From Sphingobacterium sp. GVS05A (GTDB lineage: Bacteria; Bacteroidota; Bacteroidia; Sphingobacteriales; Sphingobacteriaceae), in the NCBI RefSeq assembly GCF_019969845.1, contig NZ_JAHXYR010000001.1, positions 806,001 to 870,000 on the forward strand: DNA of 64,000 nt, given 5' to 3'. Below are positions 60,252 to 64,000 of this stretch, piece by piece. Every line of letters starts with the position of its first letter. Position 1 is the stretch's first letter. Made by a program: the position numbers and the translations under genes. The notes beneath the pieces were generated by a model. That model was not told where the DNA came from, did not search any database, and worked only from the letters and a program-made list of their open reading frames with translations.

Positions 60252-60259
60252 GGAGGCGT

Positions 60260-62440
60260 ATGAGTGTGTTAAAGAAAAGACCTTTGGAGCATTTGGGATA
60301 TGATTTTATCCCAAATGAATTTCTCCGGGAAGGGCAGGATGAGTACACCCTGCGTTTTCAGCAGAATCCACGCAATGATTACCGTGACCTTACAGCAAAT
60401 GAGATTCAGGAGCTGATCGCCAATGGCAATTGGTCGAGCGACTGGTCCAGGGTAAAGGTGTCAGCAGTCTTCGATCCCAAGCAAATCCAAGGTTGTAAAT
60501 TCTATGGTTTGGTGCGCATCGGAAATCTCAACCCCAGCTATTTGGAATACCGTAACCTGCAACTTCCCATCGGTTTATATCATTCGACCATTATCAGTTC
60601 TGATTTTGGCGATGATGTGGCTGTACATCATATCGGTTATTTATCCTATTTTATTGTGGGTAATGAAGTGCTGTTGAGTCAAATCAAGGAGATGGAGACC
60701 GGTAGCACCGCTAAATTTGGAAATGGAATTCTACGTGATGGTGAAGAATCGGGTAAACGTATTCAATTGGAGCTCTGCAACGAAAACGGTGCACGCTCGG
60801 TGTATCCTTTTGATGGGATGCAGGCGGCAGATGTCTATCTGTGGACACGAAATCGCCATGATCGGGAGCTACAACATCGTTTTGAAGAGCTGACCGACCA
60901 AAAAATCGGTACACAACGGGGATATTATAGTCAGATCGGTGATCGCTGCGTTATCAAAAATACATTCACGATCAAAAATGTGAAGATTGGTACCGATGCC
61001 TACATCAAAGGGGTGAATAAGCTGAAGAATGTAACTGTTAACTCATCACAGGAATCCTATACCCAAATTGGTGAGGGCTGTGAGCTGGTTAATGGTATTA
61101 TTGGCTACGGTTGTCGTATATTCTATGGAGTCAAAGCGGTACGTTTTATTTTGGCCTCTTATTCGCAACTGAAATATGGCGCGCGGTTGATCAATTCTTA
61201 TCTGGGTGATAATTCGACGATATCCTGTTGTGAAGTGCTCAATTCCCTAATTTTTCCTGCACATGAACAACACCATAATAATTCATTCCTATGTGCCGCA
61301 TTGGTGATGGGGCAAAGTAATATGGCGGCTGGGGCTACTGTCGGGTCAAACCACAATTCTAGGGCAGCTGATGGTGAGATTATCGCAGGACGCGGTTTCT
61401 GGCCGGGCTTATGTGTGAGCCTCAAACACAACTCGAGATTTGCCTCTTACTGTTTGATTGTAAAGGGTGACTTTTTACACGAGCTGGATATCCAACTGCC
61501 TTTTACGTTGGTAAGCAACGATGTACAGCACGATCGGCTTGTACTTATCCCAGGGTATTGGTTTATGTATAATATGTACGCCTTAGTGCGTAATGCTAAT
61601 AAGTATGAAGCTCGGGACAATAGACATTTTAAAAATCAATATTTTGAGTACGCTATGTTGGCTCCTGATACCGTCAATGAGATGTTTGCCGGAATGGAAA
61701 CACTTGCCTTTGCAGTATCGGAAAGCCTTCAACAGGAAGAGGATAAGACAAGGGAGGAACGCATTGTGGCAGGGCGAGCCTTGCTTGCCAACAATATTGA
61801 TCTAAAAGATAAGACGATTGTTTTATCCGGAGCGGAAAATTCACGCCGACCTACAGTGATTCAAAAAGTTGGTGAGGCCTATCATCTTTATCGTTCATTT
61901 ATCAAGTATTATGGTGTTTTGCACTTGATGGATGCATTGGAGGAAGGACGATCACTAGATGATATCATTGCGAGCCTTGCCGGTGAACAACGGACAAACT
62001 GGGAAAATATCGGTGGACAGCTTATCGAAAGTACTGCATTGCAGATTTTTCTGGATGATATCAAGTCCAAAAAGATAGACTCCTGGGACGATATTCATGA
62101 GTTTTATCATGAGCGTAGCAAGGACTATCCATTGGATAAACGAAAGCATGCCTTATTGTCACTGATTGAAATTCTGACTTTGGAAGGTATGGAAATATCC
62201 AGAGATAAAATTGTATCTTTGTTGGATCAGGCTTTGGGACACCGAATCTGGATAGGCGAGCAGATCTATAAATCCCGCGCTAAAGATTACAAAAATCCGT
62301 TTAAGAATATGGTGTATGCCAATGATGAAGAACGCGATATAGTGGTTGGGAAATTGACAGAAAACTCCTTTATCAATCAACAGCAAAAAGAACTAGAGAT
62401 ATTTAAAATAAGGGTTGCTAATTTGAAAGGGCAATTTTAA
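60260..62440 (+). CDS. DUF4954 family protein with left-handed beta-helix-like repeats
   Basis: 726-aa cytoplasmic protein. The middle (about residues 220-390) has hexapeptide-type repeats (YYSQIGDRCVIKNTFTIKNV, KIGTDAYIKGVNKLKNVTV) as in LbH acyl- and nucleotidyltransferases. Blocks such as FGLVRIGNLNP-like text at the start and GRGFWPGLCVSLKHNSRFASY fit DUF4954 of Bacteroidota. Only 8 bp from glmS, so it is co-transcribed and may act on an amino-sugar phosphate, for example as an uncharacterised acetyl- or uridylyltransferase-like enzyme (inference). No active-site motif is certain. Confidence 0.87.
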   Translation: MSVLKKRPLEHLGYDFIPNEFLREGQDEYTLRFQQNPRNDYRDLTANEIQELIANGNWSSDWSRVKVSAVFDPKQIQGCKFYGLVRIGNLNPSYLEYRNLQLPIGLYHSTIISSDFGDDVAVHHIGYLSYFIVGNEVLLSQIKEMETGSTAKFGNGILRDGEESGKRIQLELCNENGARSVYPFDGMQAADVYLWTRNRHDRELQHRFEELTDQKIGTQRGYYSQIGDRCVIKNTFTIKNVKIGTDAYIKGVNKLKNVTVNSSQESYTQIGEGCELVNGIIGYGCRIFYGVKAVRFILASYSQLKYGARLINSYLGDNSTISCCEVLNSLIFPAHEQHHNNSFLCAALVMGQSNMAAGATVGSNHNSRAADGEIIAGRGFWPGLCVSLKHNSRFASYCLIVKGDFLHELDIQLPFTLVSNDVQHDRLVLIPGYWFMYNMYALVRNANKYEARDNRHFKNQYFEYAMLAPDTVNEMFAGMETLAFAVSESLQQEEDKTREERIVAGRALLANNIDLKDKTIVLSGAENSRRPTVIQKVGEAYHLYRSFIKYYGVLHLMDALEEGRSLDDIIASLAGEQRTNWENIGGQLIESTALQIFLDDIKSKKIDSWDDIHEFYHERSKDYPLDKRKHALLSLIEILTLEGMEISRDKIVSLLDQALGHRIWIGEQIYKSRAKDYKNPFKNMVYANDEERDIVVGKLTENSFINQQQKELEIFKIRVANLKGQF

Positions 62441-62443
62441 AAG

Positions 62444-62467
62444 AAAGGCTTCCGCTCGGAAGCCTTT
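62444..62467 (+). terminator. Terminator of glmS-DUF4954 operon
   Basis: 10-bp stem (62444-62453 with 62458-62467), GCTC loop, followed by a long T-rich run. Confidence 0.9.
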
Positions 62468-62525
62468 TCTTTTTTATCTTTAGGTGCCAAATCATGATCT
62501 GATCAATTCAGCGCATGCATGATAG

Positions 62526-63098
62526 TTATCCAGCATCTTGAATCTTATCCAACGGTTTCCTTTTATTCTCCTTGATATGCTTAAAATGACTTGGAGTCAG
62601 CCCAGTTACTTTTTTGAATTGATTGCTCAAATAGGCGACACTGGAGTAATTCAGTTGATAGGCGATCTCGCTTAAAGTCAATTCGTCGTAGACCAATAAT
62701 TCCTTAACATATTCGATTTTTTGGCTGATGAAATATTTCTCAATTGTCATGCCTTCCACATCTGAAAATAGATTCGAAATATAGTTGTAATCGTGATAAA
62801 TTTGATTACTTATTATTTCTGATAAATTGAGATTGGTGTTATTATTTTGGTTGCGGATTAGATCCAGCACCAAATGCTTGACCTGTTCAATAAGTACTGT
62901 TCTCTTGTCGTCGATCAATTCAAAGCCAAGGGCAGAGAAGCTCTCGGCCAATTGTGCCGATTGTTCTCTGTTCAACGTTTCTTCTATTTCGACCTGTCCT
63001 AAAGAAATATGTTTAATGTGAAGATTAAGCTTGGCCAATTCGTTTTCGACAACCATGATGCATCTATTGCATACCATATTCTTTATTGCGAGTTTCAT
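62526..63098 (-). CDS. AraC-family regulator with N-terminal HMA-like domain
   Basis: 190 aa. Residues 1-62 look like a heavy-metal-associated fold: MVCNRCIMVVENELAKLNL places a CxxC pair (C10, C13) where HMA domains bind metal. The C-terminal AraC helix-turn-helix (about 90-180) has LTLSEIAYQLNYSSVAYLSNQFKKVTG and LTPSHFK. It could sense a soft metal or thiol state directly. A -7-like TAGATTTG on the minus strand (63122-63129) precedes it. No metal-resistance genes lie beside it, so its regulon is elsewhere. Confidence 0.9.
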   Translation of the reverse strand: MKLAIKNMVCNRCIMVVENELAKLNLHIKHISLGQVEIEETLNREQSAQLAESFSALGFELIDDKRTVLIEQVKHLVLDLIRNQNNNTNLNLSEIISNQIYHDYNYISNLFSDVEGMTIEKYFISQKIEYVKELLVYDELTLSEIAYQLNYSSVAYLSNQFKKVTGLTPSHFKHIKENKRKPLDKIQDAG

Positions 63099-63260
63099 TC
63101 GATTTTTTTTAATACAAGTTACAAATCTAAACCCAAAAATCGCAAATTAATCGGACATTCTGTTGTAAGATTTGGGACTTATGTTGTAGAGTTTTGGTGC
63201 GGTAAAACGGAATGATTGAGATGCCGTATGTCTTGATCACTAAGGTGTACAGCAGTGACA

Positions 63261-63803
63261 CTATGGATTAATCTCAATAGGGGTGCCTATGGGAACAGCG
63301 CGGTAGATCTCATCAATTTCTGTGTTGGTCAATGCCATGCAACCGAAGGTCCAGTCTACACAACGTTGTAGTTTGCCAATGAAGCCCATTCCGTTTCGCA
63401 GTCCATGAATTTTGATATCACCACCAGCAGTTTTACCTAGAGTTTTAGCATGGGCGATATCCTTCTCATTGGGATAGGAGACCCCTAAGTTTTTATGGTA
63501 CCCACTGTGTTGATTCTTATCGTTGATATAATATAATCCCTCTGGAGTTTTTAGGTCACCTTCAATTTCTTTTGCACCTACGGGCTTTCCACCGAGTGAA
63601 ATACGGTAGGATTTGAGTAATTTTCCGTGTGCATAAGCCAATAAGGCCCTTTTGGATTTATACACCACAAGCCTGTCAATGACAGTATTTTTTGATAAAC
63701 GGGATTCTGGATAGCGGTTGTAGACCGTCAACGCCAAAATGGATAGGAGGAATACGGCAATACCAACTTTTAGCCAGCTGCTACGACTTTTACTTCGCTT
63801 CAT
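63261..63803 (-). CDS. L,D-transpeptidase (YkuD family)
   Basis: 180-aa protein with an N-terminal TM anchor (about 12-28) and a YkuD domain. H133 in IKIHGLRNG and catalytic C155 in WTFGCMALTN match the YkuD active site, although the usual S/T-HGC triplet reads TFGC here. Crosslinks peptidoglycan or attaches proteins to it in the periplasm. It follows trpB after 116 bp with a hairpin between them, so it is probably transcribed separately. Confidence 0.9.
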   Translation of the reverse strand: MKRSKSRSSWLKVGIAVFLLSILALTVYNRYPESRLSKNTVIDRLVVYKSKRALLAYAHGKLLKSYRISLGGKPVGAKEIEGDLKTPEGLYYINDKNQHSGYHKNLGVSYPNEKDIAHAKTLGKTAGGDIKIHGLRNGMGFIGKLQRCVDWTFGCMALTNTEIDEIYRAVPIGTPIEINP

Positions 63804-63866
63804 AAGGTCTATATTTAATATCGTTGTTTTGTGTATTTGGCAAGTGCCTAATTCATATTAATTAAG

Positions 63867-63897
63867 ATACAAAGTCCCTGTATAAGGGACTTTGTAT
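63867..63897. terminator. Hairpin after trpB
   Basis: Perfect 13-bp stem (63867-63879 with 63885-63897), 5-nt loop. On the minus strand it lies 23 bp after the trpB stop. No long T-run follows. Confidence 0.7.
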
Positions 63898-63919
63898 TGC
63901 TATTTGAAATGGTCAGTTG

Positions 63920-64000
63920 TTAAAATTCACGATCCACATCCTTGTCGCCACGTCCGGATAAATTGACGATAGCAAGTTTATTTTTATCTTTTAGCAGCTT
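63920..64000 (-). CDS. trpB: Tryptophan synthase beta subunit, C-terminal 26 residues (5' part outside window)
   Basis: The minus-strand frame ending at 63920 encodes KLLKDKNKLAIVNLSGRGDKD followed by VDREF and a stop. The SGRGDKD motif is the conserved C-terminus of TrpB, which makes tryptophan from indole and serine using PLP. The gene continues beyond the right edge. Confidence 0.9.
   Translation of the reverse strand, partial: KLLKDKNKLAIVNLSGRGDKDVDREF

Overview
The window reads as chromosomal DNA of a Bacteroidota bacterium, most likely Sphingobacterium or a close Sphingobacteriaceae relative (inference; no rRNA is present). The support is the moderate G+C, promoters of the TTTG-N18/19-TAnnTTTG type, and family content typical of that phylum: DUF5690, DUF4954, a YaiO-type barrel, LytS/LytTR pairs and Bacteroidota-style GH16 and GH78 enzymes. 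Nothing points to a prophage, plasmid, IS element or CRISPR array.

Layout. 1-8.4 kb: carbon catabolism, with the methylcitrate cycle (prpB end, prpC, prpD), then a divergent acyl-CoA dehydrogenase/FadJ-like operon and a thiolase. 8.5-14.6 kb: a small HMA-like protein, a LytS/LytTR two-component pair, a CPA2 antiporter, a DEAD-box helicase and a cold-shock protein. 15-20 kb: a Gfo/Idh/MocA oxidoreductase, a quinone-detoxification-like trio (MhqO/GNAT/MhqD type), a candidate orphan mRNA leader, a SnoaL-like lipoprotein and a GH16 lipoprotein. 20.4-23.7 kb: an XRE-cupin regulator, the DUF5690 transporter and a TIGR03364-type FAD oxidoreductase.

24-34 kb is the most unusual block. It holds a 1304-aa hybrid kinase, a single-domain response regulator, a membrane-anchored HEAT-repeat protein, and a 1140-aa fusion of a processive GT2 glycosyltransferase with an LtaS-like phosphoglycerol-transferase domain. 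Convergent to these is a TPR plus YaiO beta-barrel protein. Together they look like a regulated synthesis, modification and export system for a surface glycan. 34.1-40.2 kb is the thiamine operon thiS-thiC-tenI-thiE-thiG-thiH-thiF behind a TPP riboswitch. 40.4-43 kb is a GH78 rhamnosidase.

43.3-47.6 kb is a second unusual block. A class I-type HMG-CoA reductase is translationally coupled to a CDP-alcohol phosphatidyltransferase, CdsA and a dolichol/phytol-kinase-like protein. Upstream is a divergent HTH regulator with repeated operator-like sequences at both putative promoters. After three tRNAs (Phe, Gly, Leu on the minus strand) come a pfkA/N-acetylglucosamine-kinase-like/gapA operon, a divergent NrtR-like Nudix regulator, a TetR-TolC-MFP-RND efflux operon, glmS with DUF4954, an AraC regulator with an HMA-like N-terminus, a YkuD L,D-transpeptidase and the 3' end of trpB at the right edge.

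Starts were moved inward from the longest ORF where family alignment or spacing supports it (thiolase, LytS, LytTR, SnoaL, XRE, YaiO, thiE, CDP-alcohol transferase, HTH regulator, glmS). All functions are inferred by reading motifs; no database search was run.
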